Source of the DNA: Zunongwangia atlantica 22II14-10F7
Lineage (GTDB): Bacteria; Bacteroidota; Bacteroidia; Flavobacteriales; Flavobacteriaceae
Direction: 5' to 3'
Length of the DNA stretch: 64,000 nt
NCBI RefSeq assembly: GCF_002094855.1
Contig: NZ_ARYN01000005.1
Location: 62,001-126,000 of the forward strand
Positions 35,601 to 44,060 of the stretch are shown here, piece by piece. A program made the position numbers and the translations under genes. Below the pieces are notes generated by a model, which was not told where the DNA came from, made no database searches, and was given only the letters and a program-made list of their open reading frames with translations. The first letter of the stretch is position 1. Each line of letters opens with the position of its first letter.

Positions 35601-38600
35601 ATTATTTTCACGCCATTGTATGCTCAGGCAACACCTAATCAGCTAAATTGTTTTGATTCAGAATTAGGAACAATTACTGTTCAGGCTTCTGGCGGTAGAG
35701 CTCCTTACCAGTATAGCAGATCTAATGCTAACGGCGGCTATCAATCTGACAATGTATTCCGAATTTTAAAAGCAGGAGATTATAATGTTTGGGTAAGAGA
35801 TGCTGAAGGAAGTGTTTTTCAGATTCCAACTGTTACGATTACCCAGCCAGACACTCCAATCACTATGGAATTTGAAATCCAGCAACCAGTGTGCTACGGA
35901 GATAAAGCCAGTGTTACTGTAAATCCTACCGGTGGTACTCCATATACCACAGAAGATGTTGAAGCTTACGAATATTTATGGAATGACGCCGAAAGCTCCA
36001 CCAGTAGAACATTAGATAATCTAGACCCAGGAGAATATACCGTAACTGTTATTGATAGTAACCAATGCCAGGCCATACAAACCATTACAATCACGCAACC
36101 AGAACAACTAACACAGGCAATTAGCGGAAGTGATCAGGCTCTAGGTTGCGGATATTACGAAACTTCATTAGAAGGGAATTCACCAGAAGTAGGCTCAGGT
36201 ATTTGGACGGTAGAAAGTGGTCCTGCAAATTATAATTTCAGTGATCCCACTAATCCTAATTCAGATTTTAGCGGAGATGAAGGTGAATACATTTTAAGAT
36301 GGACAATCTACAATGAGAATTGTTCTAATTATGATGAACTTCATCTAAACATGTCTGCAGATTGTAGTACGCTAGATTTCGATGGTGTAGATGATCATAT
36401 CTTAATGAGCGATTCTTTTGACATAAATACAAAAGAATCTTTTACTATCGAATCATGGATAAAAGCTGAAAATACTACTGGTACAAAAACAATATTAGCA
36501 AAAAAGGATCTTCAAAATTTTAATACCGGTGGTTACGATTTTGTGATTAACTCTGGTTCACCTGCATTTAGATGGAACGGGAATTCTATTTCTACCTCTT
36601 ATCGAATCTCTCAGGGAATTTGGCATCACGTAGCTGTAATTTACGAGAATAGCACTATACGCCTGTATGTAGATGGTGTGCGATTAGCAAGTCGTAGCGC
36701 AAATTTACCGGCAGACAACTCAGCTCCATTTATAATTGGTGCCATCTACAATAGCGCAAATCCAGATATCCCTTCCAATTACTTTAATGGCTGGATCGAG
36801 GAACTTAGAATTTGGAATAAGAGCCTTACAGAAGAACAGCTAAGATTTTTAATGAACCAACGGATAGAAATTAACAGCAATCCTTTAAGAGGAACTGTTT
36901 TACCTCTCGATGTTCCCGGAGATTTAAACTGGGATAATCTTGAAGCCTACTACCAGCTCATTGGAAATTCTGAAGCACTTGCTGATGGTGTAACTCCAGA
37001 TTTTACCGGGAATAATTCTAGCGGATTAATGAGAAATATTAGTACGTCTCAGGAAAACACAGCTCCCCTGCCCTATGTTTTAAATGAAGAAAATCAGGAC
37101 TGGACAAACAATGCTACCTGGAGATTAGCTTCAGTAATAAATCAAAAAGAAGTTTCAGAAAGACAGGTTTGGAAAGCGCCAGGCGCTTATGGAATAGACG
37201 GAAATACTACGATCGACTGGAATATTGTTGAAATTTCTAAAAATGTATTTTATCCTTTCACCAGTACTACCCAGCCGCTACAATTACTTGGTTTAATCTC
37301 TATTTCTGATACGCTGGATATCAATGGTACAAATCCTCCAGAAGCCAGCGCTGGAAATCCATTAATTATCACAGATTATTTAAAACTTGATGGTGTTATA
37401 GATTTAAATGGGGAATCTCAACTTATTCAAACCGAAGGTAGTGTACTAGATGCTAATAGTACCGGAAGTATTCAAAGAGATCAACAGGGAACTGCAAATT
37501 CATATAACTACAACTATTGGTCTTCACCAGTTAGTACAGGTTCACCTAATTCTGGTTTTACCATTGCAGAAGTTTTAAAAGACGGAACCGATCCTAAAAA
37601 TATTCAGGATATTTCATTTAAAAGACAATATACCTGGGCAGATACTCGCAATTATTCGGGAGAAAAAAGAATTAGCACTTACTGGTTAAACACATTCCAT
37701 CAAACCGCAACTTATGCCGGTTGGCAACAAATAGACCAAAATACGCCATTAAGCGCAGGTGTTGGTTATACCATGAAAGGAACATCGGGTGCTATTAATA
37801 TCTCTTCTCTTCAAAATTATACGTTTTCAGGTTTACCTAACAATGGAAACATTTTACTTCCTATTAAACCTCGGGAAAACTTTTTAATTGGCAACCCTTA
37901 TCCTTCAGCAATAGATGGCGAACAGTTTATTTTAGACAATCTAAGCAGTGAGACAGTTAATGGAGCAACCGGAGACAAAAACCTTTTTAACGGAGCTGTT
38001 TATTTTTGGGATCATTTTGGGCAAACCAACTCTCATTATTTACAAGACTATGTTGGTGGTTATGCCACATTAAATTTAATAGGAAGTGTTCCTGCTGTCG
38101 CAACAGATGAACGCATAAATGCAAACAGCTCACAAAGTGAAAGGCTTCCCGGTAGATATATTCCTATTGGACAAGGCTTTTTTGTTAGCAGTTATTTAAG
38201 TGAAACTTTTAGTAATATCACTATTAGCGAAGGAGATATCCTTTTTAGAAATGAACAAAGAGTTTTTAGAAAGGAAAATACCTCAGAAGAATCTCAATTC
38301 TTAAGACCAGAAAGTGTTTTTATGAAAACACTTAATGCTAGTGTAAATTTAAAAACTGACGATCGCCAAAAAATACGATTAAACTTTAGATCACCAGACG
38401 GAATCCACAGACAAATTGTTGTTGGCGCCGATGAAAATACAACCTCTGGATTTGATCTTGGCTACGATGCTCCGCTTTACGATCGCCAAAGAGAAGATAT
38501 GTTCTGGTTAATAGATAATCAGCCACTTGTAATACAGGGAGTGCCAGATTTCAATAAAGAAAGAGAACTAGACCTGGGAGTTTTGGTTAGATCTAATAAT

Positions 38601-39179
38601 GAATTTTATATTGAAATCGATTCTCTTGAAAACATTCCTTCAGAAAAGGAAATTTATCTATTAGATCGTACTGATAGTACATACTTCGATTTAAAAACTG
38701 AAAGGTATACAGCAACAATCGATAGCGGGTATTATAATGACAGGTTTGCGATCACCTTCCAAAAAATTGAAGAGCAGGATGAAAATGACGAGGAAAATGA
38801 GGAAGAAGAAACTCCAGATGATAATGAAGACGATTCTGAAGAAAATCCAGATGATGAAAATCCAGATGACGATACTAATGATCCTGAAAAACCAGATCTT
38901 CCTGAAAACGAAGAAACCGACGATGACGACATAACAGGAAGCTTTAAAGTATATTACCTTTCTAAAGATGAAAGTGTTTACCTGGAAAACCCAGAATTGA
39001 TAAAAATAGACCGAGTTTTAATCTACAATATTAATGGAAGCCTGGTAAAAGATTACCACGACATCCCTACAGTAGATGAAATTTATATTCCGCTAGAAAG
39101 TAAAATTAGTTCTGCCGTATATATTCTAAGAATTTATACTGAAAACGGAGTTACCAACCTAAAATTCGTTAAAAACTAA
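32682..39179 (+). CDS. giant SprB-repeat surface protein with PKD-like, LamG and T9SS C-terminal sorting domains
   Basis: A 2165-residue secreted protein. It has a signal peptide (MKKTTFPGAIVILGLFFIIF, then LTNQSTSFG), about eight SprB-type repeats of about 79 residues (from about residue 40 to 748), a PKD-like domain (about 765-850), two more repeats (about 985-1145), a LamG/concanavalin-like domain (about 1230-1390: FDGVDDHI, FTIESWIKA, WHHVAVIYENSTIRLYVDG), and a region shared by T9SS cargo (YWSSPVSTGS; LIGNPYPSAID). An Asp/Glu linker (about 2030-2085) precedes the C-terminal T9SS type A sorting domain (VLIYNINGSLVKDY, YILRIYTENG, LKFVKN). It is likely a cell-surface adhesin; SprB itself drives gliding in Flavobacterium. 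ATG at 32682 is preferred to one two codons earlier. Confidence 0.88.
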   Translation: MKKTTFPGAIVILGLFFIIFLTNQSTSFGLEEDLIITSSQANLTCYNAGNGSINIEVSGGSGNYTYVWSGPNSFTSSNEDISNLESGTYIVSVSDDAGNNGSESITIIQPNELLIESFTSSNVSCFGGNDGIISAETISGGTPPYQYSINGSDFFTNSTFEDLAAGNYTLTVIDQNNCSISSNIEISQPEQLEMTAATSDNVSCFGGNDGIISAGTISGGTAPYQYSINGTDFFANSTFEDLAAGNYTLTVIDQNNCSISTNIEITQPEQLEMTAATSTKVSCFSGNDASISAGTVSGGTAPYQYSINGTDFFTNSTFEDLTAGNYTLTVIDQNNCSISTNIEITQPEQLEMTAATSDNVSCFGGNDASISAGTISGGTAPYQYSINGIDFFTNSTFFEDLTAGNYTLTVRDQNNCSISTNIEITQPEQLEMTAPTSTNVSCFGGNDASISAGTISGGTQPYSYSIDGINYQSDGDFSNLSSGTYTLSIIDANDCVISATIEISEPNAISATSASITNVSCYGTATGEISVGTISGGTAPFEYSIDNINFQTDKTFSNLPAGNYTIFIRDANNCSLQQIANITQPARLNASYNITYVSCFGGNSGIINFTGITGGSGNYQFSIDNGNTWSNSANFNNLSTGNYSLKIRDQNSTSCEQIIAENINLTQPSAPLSVTASTTRTTVFNSRTGSATANVTGGTAGYTYQWRLAGSATVIATTRRASDLAAGNYSLQVTDRNRCSQTINVRINEILRAQILPTSICEGEDTIRTSYFEVLDGTAEGGVAPYTYSWDFDTDGEYTTNTGLGPHRVTYPNEGNRTITLTVTDAEGVSRDFVYYQYVGECYVDNCGSNDFSLIGYYIGDANGNRVNSSNCNDGEQKYIYVRLDQNPSRYSLYAEFTYSVTSLETGITTVVKENGCFYEQQEIPSEARAIPINYNCGDEVSIDNIYLTYSNNKNRSCGQSQNPKCYSTNNQEIIFTPLYAQATPNQLNCFDSELGTITVQASGGRAPYQYSRSNANGGYQSDNVFRILKAGDYNVWVRDAEGSVFQIPTVTITQPDTPITMEFEIQQPVCYGDKASVTVNPTGGTPYTTEDVEAYEYLWNDAESSTSRTLDNLDPGEYTVTVIDSNQCQAIQTITITQPEQLTQAISGSDQALGCGYYETSLEGNSPEVGSGIWTVESGPANYNFSDPTNPNSDFSGDEGEYILRWTIYNENCSNYDELHLNMSADCSTLDFDGVDDHILMSDSFDINTKESFTIESWIKAENTTGTKTILAKKDLQNFNTGGYDFVINSGSPAFRWNGNSISTSYRISQGIWHHVAVIYENSTIRLYVDGVRLASRSANLPADNSAPFIIGAIYNSANPDIPSNYFNGWIEELRIWNKSLTEEQLRFLMNQRIEINSNPLRGTVLPLDVPGDLNWDNLEAYYQLIGNSEALADGVTPDFTGNNSSGLMRNISTSQENTAPLPYVLNEENQDWTNNATWRLASVINQKEVSERQVWKAPGAYGIDGNTTIDWNIVEISKNVFYPFTSTTQPLQLLGLISISDTLDINGTNPPEASAGNPLIITDYLKLDGVIDLNGESQLIQTEGSVLDANSTGSIQRDQQGTANSYNYNYWSSPVSTGSPNSGFTIAEVLKDGTDPKNIQDISFKRQYTWADTRNYSGEKRISTYWLNTFHQTATYAGWQQIDQNTPLSAGVGYTMKGTSGAINISSLQNYTFSGLPNNGNILLPIKPRENFLIGNPYPSAIDGEQFILDNLSSETVNGATGDKNLFNGAVYFWDHFGQTNSHYLQDYVGGYATLNLIGSVPAVATDERINANSSQSERLPGRYIPIGQGFFVSSYLSETFSNITISEGDILFRNEQRVFRKENTSEESQFLRPESVFMKTLNASVNLKTDDRQKIRLNFRSPDGIHRQIVVGADENTTSGFDLGYDAPLYDRQREDMFWLIDNQPLVIQGVPDFNKERELDLGVLVRSNNEFYIEIDSLENIPSEKEIYLLDRTDSTYFDLKTERYTATIDSGYYNDRFAITFQKIEEQDENDEENEEEETPDDNEDDSEENPDDENPDDDTNDPEKPDLPENEETDDDDITGSFKVYYLSKDESVYLENPELIKIDRVLIYNINGSLVKDYHDIPTVDEIYIPLESKISSAVYILRIYTENGVTNLKFVKN
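33006..34190 (+). repeat. five tandem about 237-bp repeats encoding near-identical SprB units
   Basis: Units begin at 33006, 33243, 33480, 33717 and 33957. The first three steps are exactly 237 bases and the fourth is 240, owing to one extra TTT that adds a phenylalanine (T-F-F-E-D-L instead of T-F-E-D-L). Units 2-4 are almost identical at DNA level, and unit 5 diverges in its second half. Each unit has S-C-F-G-G-N-D near its start and N-N-C-S near its end, giving two cysteines per unit. Confidence 0.92.
38764..38934 (+). other. acidic Asp/Glu linker coding region
   Basis: Codes for about 55 residues that are nearly all Asp, Glu, Asn and Pro (for example DDNEDDSEENPDDENPDD). It separates the body of the surface protein from its sorting domain and probably acts as a stalk or calcium-binding spacer. 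Confidence 0.8.
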
Positions 39180-39270
39180 GGCTCTCCTTTTTTGCCAAAG
39201 AAAGCTATAAAAGCCATAGCCAATATTCGATAATTTCAGACTTATTTTTTTTCTAAAATAACAAGCCTAA

Positions 39271-39301
39271 AAAAAAGCGGAGTCGAAACTCCGCTTTTTT
39301 T
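39271..39301. terminator. bidirectional intrinsic terminator
   Basis: The stem AAGCGGAGT/ACTCCGCTT has A- and T-runs on either side. It serves both the SprB-repeat gene and the convergent rsmG. Confidence 0.92.
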
Positions 39302-39929
39302 ATCCTCTATATTTTAATGGTAAATGCACCACTTTTTTTGTTTCGAAAAAATCTTCTTCAAAATAATCGGTTAAATCGTAGATTTTGGCAGTTTGATAAT
39401 CTGCTAACTCTTCTGTAAGATCGCCTCCTTTCAAATAAAGAATTCCATTTTTTAACTCATGCGTACTTTTTTTGGCAATTTTACCTTTTGTCCATCGTAC
39501 AAAAGTTGGCATAGCAGCAACAGCCCTACTAATAATAAAATCGTAGTGTCCACCTACATTTTCAACACGATCGTTAGTGGTTTTTACATTTTGCAAGCCT
39601 AAACCTGCCACTACTTCTTCTACAACTTTCATTTTTTTTCCGATAGAATCTACCAAATGAAAATTTACTTCAGGAAAAAGTATCGCTATAGGAATCCCGG
39701 GAAAACCACCGCCTGTTCCCACATCAAGAATGTGCGAATCTGGATTAAATCTTTGAACCTTGGCAATTCCTAAAGAGTGTAAAACGTGACGTAAGTATAA
39801 TTCGTCGATATCCTTTCTACTTACCACGTTAATTTTAAGATTCCAATCTTTATAAAGTTCTTCTAACTGTTCGAAGTGAGCAAATTGCTGCGGACTAAGC
39901 CCGTCAAAATATTTCCTAATTAATTCCAA
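39300..39929 (-). CDS. rsmG: 16S rRNA m7G527 methyltransferase
   Basis: Methylates N7 of G527 in 16S rRNA. The 209-residue protein has the SAM site HILDVGTGGGFPGIPIAI, the second motif FHLVDSIGKKMKVVEE, and DFIISRAVAAMP, all typical of RsmG (GidB). The N-terminal helical region (ELIRKYFDGLSPQQFAHFEQ) is also standard. A -7-like TAATTTTG sits at 39953-39946 on the minus strand, giving a leader of about 10 bases. It is convergent with the surface-protein gene and its stop lies in the terminator. Confidence 0.95.
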   Translation of the reverse strand: MELIRKYFDGLSPQQFAHFEQLEELYKDWNLKINVVSRKDIDELYLRHVLHSLGIAKVQRFNPDSHILDVGTGGGFPGIPIAILFPEVNFHLVDSIGKKMKVVEEVVAGLGLQNVKTTNDRVENVGGHYDFIISRAVAAMPTFVRWTKGKIAKKSTHELKNGILYLKGGDLTEELADYQTAKIYDLTDYFEEDFFETKKVVHLPLKYRG

Positions 39930-40032
39930 CTGATCAATTTTTGAACAAAATTAGAAATTTAGTATTAAAGTGGCTATTTAATTCGTTTCGAAAGTATAAT
40001 ATTTTACCTTTGACTATAGATTAAGATTAGAA

Positions 40033-41139
40033 ATGGATTTATCACAACCGCATATACGATTTTCGCGAAAGGATTCTGCCAATTTTTTCAGAACCTTAAA
40101 CAAGCGAGTAAATACATACTTTAAAGAAAATAACATTAAAAAAACAGGAAACTGGCAATTGCACCTTAAAGCAGGTATCATGTTTTCTATGTTCTTAACA
40201 CCTTATTTTCTTATTCTTACTTTAAATATTTCCCAATGGTGGATGCTTTTACTAACCATTGTGATGGGGATTGGTATGGCTGGAGTTGGGATGAATATTA
40301 TGCACGATGGCAATCACGGCTCTTACTCTTCTAAAAAGTGGGTAAATAAATTTATGGGAGGTACTATTTACATTCTTGCCGGTAATGTTTATAACTGGCA
40401 GGTACAGCATAATGTACTTCATCACACCTACACTAATATTCATGGACATGATGAAGATTTGGATGCAGGTAGGATTATTCGTTTTTCAAAACATGCCAAA
40501 TGGCGAAGATTCCATAAATTTCAGCATTATTATTCGATATTTTTATATGGTCTTTTAACCTTTAATTGGGCAATTACTACAGATTTTAAACAAACCAGAA
40601 GGTATCTTAAAAGAAAACTTTCCTACGGAAAAATGCCGAATCCATTAAAACAATGGAGCACTGTTGCAATAACTAAATTAATCTATGTATCGGTATGGAT
40701 TATCGTTCCTATGCTTATTTTATCGATTGCCTGGTGGAAGATACTTATAGGATTTTTTGTAATGCATTATACTGCTGGTTTAATTTTAAGCGTAGTATTT
40801 CAGTTAGCTCACGTTGTTGAAGAAACCGATATGCCTTTACCAGACAATACTGGTTCTATGAAAAATACCTGGGCGATTCATCAATTATTTACCACGGTTA
40901 ATTTTTCAACAAAAAATAAAATAGTAAACTGGTTTACCGGTGGCCTCAACCACCAGGTAGAGCATCATATATTCCCAAATATTAGTCATATTCATTATTC
41001 TAAAATCGCAGAGATCGTAAAAGAAACTGCCAGGGAATGTAATTTACCATATAACGAATATAAAACCACACGCGCAGCGATTATTGCCCATTTTAAATAT
41101 TTAAAAGAGATGGGGGCAAAACCTGCAATATCGTCTTAA
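40033..41139 (+). CDS. membrane fatty acid desaturase (linoleoyl-CoA desaturase-like, front-end group)
   Basis: A 368-residue di-iron desaturase. The three histidine boxes are intact: MHDGNHGS (H-x3-H), HNVLHHTY (H-x2-H-H) and NHQVEHHIFP (Q-x2-H-H). A glutamine in place of the first histidine of the third box is typical of front-end (delta-5/6) desaturases and their bacterial relatives, but the N-terminal cytochrome b5 domain of eukaryotic forms is absent. Four hydrophobic segments are predicted (about 55-75, 75-95, 210-235 and 235-260). It likely adjusts membrane fluidity at low temperature; the position of the double bond cannot be predicted. A -7-like TACCTTTG is at 40005-40012. Confidence 0.9.
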   Translation: MDLSQPHIRFSRKDSANFFRTLNKRVNTYFKENNIKKTGNWQLHLKAGIMFSMFLTPYFLILTLNISQWWMLLLTIVMGIGMAGVGMNIMHDGNHGSYSSKKWVNKFMGGTIYILAGNVYNWQVQHNVLHHTYTNIHGHDEDLDAGRIIRFSKHAKWRRFHKFQHYYSIFLYGLLTFNWAITTDFKQTRRYLKRKLSYGKMPNPLKQWSTVAITKLIYVSVWIIVPMLILSIAWWKILIGFFVMHYTAGLILSVVFQLAHVVEETDMPLPDNTGSMKNTWAIHQLFTTVNFSTKNKIVNWFTGGLNHQVEHHIFPNISHIHYSKIAEIVKETARECNLPYNEYKTTRAAIIAHFKYLKEMGAKPAISS

Positions 41140-41163
41140 TACTTATTTATTAATCATTTTAAA

Positions 41164-42354
41164 ATGCAAGAAAAACTCTCTAACAGGATTAACAATTTAG
41201 CAACCTCGCAAACGCTGGCTATGGCAGCGAAAGCGCGTGAATTAAGAGCTGAAGGTAAGGATGTTATTGGGCTTTCACTGGGAGAGCCAGATTTTAACAC
41301 TCCAGATTTTATCAAAGATGCTGCCATCCAGGCCATTAATGATAACTATAACTCTTATAGCCCGGTAGATGGATATGTAGAACTTAAGGATGCTATTATT
41401 ACCAAATTCAAAAGAGATAATAATTTAACCTATACGCATCCTCAAATCGTGGTTTCTACAGGAGCTAAACAATCTTTGGCGAACGTAGCTTTAGCGATGC
41501 TTAATGAAGGAGACGAAGTTATTTTACCATGTCCTTATTGGGTTAGTTATGCTGAAATCGTAAAGCTTGCTGAAGGTATTCCTGTTGAAGTTCCTACAAC
41601 ATTAGAGTCTAATTTTAAAATGACTCCTGAACAACTTGAAGCTGCAATTACACCTAAAACTAAAATGCTTTGGTACAGCTCACCATGTAACCCAAGTGGT
41701 ATGGTGTACACCAAAGAAGAGCTTAGAGCTTTAGCTGATGTTTTAGCGAAATATCCAGACATTATAATCGTAAGTGACGAAATTTACGAGCACATCAACT
41801 ACATTGGTGGTCATGCTTCAATGGCAGAATTTGAAGACATGTACGATCGTACCGTTACTGTAAATGGTGTTGCAAAAGCTTTTGCAATGACAGGATGGAG
41901 AATTGGTTATATTGGTGCTCCTGCATGGATTGCACGTGCTTGTAACAAATTACAGGGACAGGTGACCAGTGGCGCCAACTGTATCGCTCAAAGAGCAGTA
42001 ATTACTGCATTGGAAGCTCCAGTTAGCAAAATTAGCTACATGGTTGACACTTTTAAAAATAGAAGAAAGCTAATTATCGATTTACTAAATGAAATCGAAG
42101 GTTTTGAAACTACAGAGCCAGAAGGTGCTTTTTACGTTTTCCCTAATATTTCTTATTACTTCGGAAAAACAATTAAAGGACACACCATAAATAATGCTAC
42201 AGATTTCTCTATGTTTTTACTAGAAGAATCTCTTGTAGCAACGGTTACAGGTGACGCTTTTGGAAACCCAGATTGTATTCGAATTTCTTACGCAGCAAGC
42301 GAAGCTCAAATCGAAGAAGCTTTAAAAAGAATAAAATCTGCTTTATCTGAATAG
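41164..42354 (+). CDS. aspC: aspartate aminotransferase (class I, PLP)
   Basis: A 396-residue aminotransferase of subgroup I-gamma (as in Thermus). GLSLGEPDFNTPDF binds substrate, STGAKQSLANVAL binds the cofactor phosphate, WYSSPCNPSGMVY holds the asparagine, IIVSDEIYEHI the pyridine-binding aspartate, NGVAKAFAMTGWRIGY the catalytic lysine, and CIRISYA the substrate-carboxylate arginine. It starts 24 bases after the desaturase and ends at a terminator, so the two could share a transcript, though their functions are unrelated. The exact substrate, aspartate or also aromatic acids, is inferred from the family. Confidence 0.93.
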   Translation: MQEKLSNRINNLATSQTLAMAAKARELRAEGKDVIGLSLGEPDFNTPDFIKDAAIQAINDNYNSYSPVDGYVELKDAIITKFKRDNNLTYTHPQIVVSTGAKQSLANVALAMLNEGDEVILPCPYWVSYAEIVKLAEGIPVEVPTTLESNFKMTPEQLEAAITPKTKMLWYSSPCNPSGMVYTKEELRALADVLAKYPDIIIVSDEIYEHINYIGGHASMAEFEDMYDRTVTVNGVAKAFAMTGWRIGYIGAPAWIARACNKLQGQVTSGANCIAQRAVITALEAPVSKISYMVDTFKNRRKLIIDLLNEIEGFETTEPEGAFYVFPNISYYFGKTIKGHTINNATDFSMFLLEESLVATVTGDAFGNPDCIRISYAASEAQIEEALKRIKSALSE

Positions 42355-42378
42355 GTTTATTTTCTAAAAAGCAATAAT

Positions 42379-42407
42379 AAAAAACCGGCAATGCGCCGGT
42401 TTTTTTA
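42379..42407 (+). terminator. intrinsic terminator after aspC
   Basis: The stem AAACCGGC/GCCGGTTT with loop AATGC is followed by a T-run. Confidence 0.9.
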
Positions 42408-42466
42408 TTTCTATAATTTATAAAGTTAAGCCTTCTACTTTCTCAACCTGACTTTTACAATAAACT

Positions 42467-42556
42467 ACCTCAGGGCAAGCCGTTAAAACATTTTTTTGAA
42501 AATTGTCCCTGTATCACTGCAAGCCTCGGAGCATTTAATCTCGATTATCGAGTAAA
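42467..42556. repeat. dispersed intergenic element, copy B, with CTCGATTATCGAG palindrome
   Basis: Begins CCTCAGGGCAAG, compared with CCTCGGGGCAAG at 62521, and ends with the palindrome shared with 32638-32650. It lies between the aspC terminator and the trkH stop. It has no coding potential and no flanking duplication that I can see. Confidence 0.5.
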
Positions 42557-42563
42557 TAGAAAC

Positions 42564-44060
42564 TTATCGATTTCTCCAGAAGAATGGGGTAAGGATAATT
42601 AAAACGGTAAACAATTCTAATCTTCCTATAAGCATTAAAAAAGAACACCACCATTTACCAAAATCGGGTAAAAGATCGAAGTTATTTACGGGGCTTAAAG
42701 CTCCAAAAGCAGGACCAATATTTCCTAAAGAAGAGGCTGCACCACCAATGGCTGTTTCAAAATCTAATCCTAAAGCCGCTAAAACCACCGCACCAATTAT
42801 AAAGGATAACATATAAAGAATAAAAAATCCCTGAATATTAAATACAATACCACTGTTAATCGACTTTTTATTGAAGCGTACCGGCAAGATCGCATTGGGA
42901 TGAAGAGTACGTTTAAATTCGATAAATCCATTACGAATCATAATAATATGGCGCATCACTTTTACACCACCGGCTGTACTCCCTGCACAACCACCCAGGA
43001 AGAACATCCCAAAATAAAAGATCGTTAAGAATGGCGTCCACATCGTAAAATCTGCCGATACAAATCCTGTGGTGGTAATAACCGTTAACACTTGGAATAA
43101 GGAATGTCTAAAAGCACTTTCGCCTTCTCCCCAAACCATTGGGTGATCGATAGAAGACAAAGAAACATCTGCCTGAAAATATACGATTAGTGCTGAAATT
43201 ATAGTAAAAGCAGCTACAAAATAGAAATACCATTTAAACTCATCATCCTGCAAAACACGTTGAACACGACCTTTAAAGGCAAAGTAACTCATCACAAAGT
43301 TACTCCCTGCCAAAAACATAAACAGGATAATAATATACTGGATCATTGGATTATCGTTCCAATAGGCCATACTGGCATTTTTGGTAGAAAATCCTCCAGT
43401 AGACAACGTACTAAATGCGTGGTTTATGGCATCAAAAAAGTCCATTCCTGCAAGCATCAACAACACCGTTTCAGCAGCAGTATAACTTACATAAATTAAC
43501 CATAATCGCTTTGCCGTATCGGTAATTCTTGGCTTCAATTTATCTGCACTTGGCCCGGGAGATTCCGCAGCAAATAACTGCATTCCTCCTATTCCCAATA
43601 ATGGTAAAATAGCAATCGCCAAAACGATGATTCCCATCCCTCCTATCCAGTGCGTTAAACTCCGCCAGAATAAAACTCCTTTCGGTATGGATTCGATATC
43701 ATTTAAAATAGATGCACCAGTAGTGGTATAACCAGACATGGTTTCGAAAAAAGCATTGGTAAAATCTGGTATCGCTTTGGTCATCACATAAGGCAACGAA
43801 CCGCTTAGCGCCATAAAGATCCAGCCAAAACTTACAATGATATAACCTTCCCGTACTTTTAATTCTTTTCTATGGCCACGAGTGGTAAACATGAGTAGCG
43901 TACCAATAAGCAAGGTCACCAAAGCTGCGGCAGACATCCCAAGCGTTACGCCATCTTTATAAATAAAACTAATAAGTACCGATAGCAACATAAAACCACC
44001 GTTACAAATTAACAGCAGCCCCATGACATGCAAAATGACCTTAAAGTTTAATTTTGGCAT
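42564..44060 (-). CDS. trkH: Trk potassium uptake membrane subunit TrkH
   Basis: A 498-residue potassium channel-like transporter with four pseudo-repeats, each carrying a selectivity-filter segment: MSGYTTTGASI, FSTLSTGGFSTKN, VITTTGFVSADF and ASSLGNIGPAFG. The glycine of each filter is present. Ten or so helices are predicted. It works with TrkA, encoded immediately upstream; the TrkA stop and TrkH start overlap as TAATG, a coupling arrangement. The pair imports potassium using the proton or sodium gradient, which may tie in with the sodium pump Nqr in the same window. Confidence 0.95.
   Translation of the reverse strand: MPKLNFKVILHVMGLLLICNGGFMLLSVLISFIYKDGVTLGMSAAALVTLLIGTLLMFTTRGHRKELKVREGYIIVSFGWIFMALSGSLPYVMTKAIPDFTNAFFETMSGYTTTGASILNDIESIPKGVLFWRSLTHWIGGMGIIVLAIAILPLLGIGGMQLFAAESPGPSADKLKPRITDTAKRLWLIYVSYTAAETVLLMLAGMDFFDAINHAFSTLSTGGFSTKNASMAYWNDNPMIQYIIILFMFLAGSNFVMSYFAFKGRVQRVLQDDEFKWYFYFVAAFTIISALIVYFQADVSLSSIDHPMVWGEGESAFRHSLFQVLTVITTTGFVSADFTMWTPFLTIFYFGMFFLGGCAGSTAGGVKVMRHIIMIRNGFIEFKRTLHPNAILPVRFNKKSINSGIVFNIQGFFILYMLSFIIGAVVLAALGLDFETAIGGAASSLGNIGPAFGALSPVNNFDLLPDFGKWWCSFLMLIGRLELFTVLIILTPFFWRNR

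Noticed and set aside
38732-38932. Serine-rich minus-strand frame at the end of the adhesin gene
   Set aside because: It is the reverse reading of GAA/GAT/GAC acidic codons in the linker.
38764-38934. Tandem DNA repeat in the acidic linker
   Set aside because: It is codon-level low complexity (GAA, GAT, AAT, CCA) without a fixed repeat unit.
32676-39179. Horizontally acquired island around the giant adhesin gene
   Set aside because: Base composition and codon use look like the neighbours, and no tRNA, integrase or direct repeats flank it.
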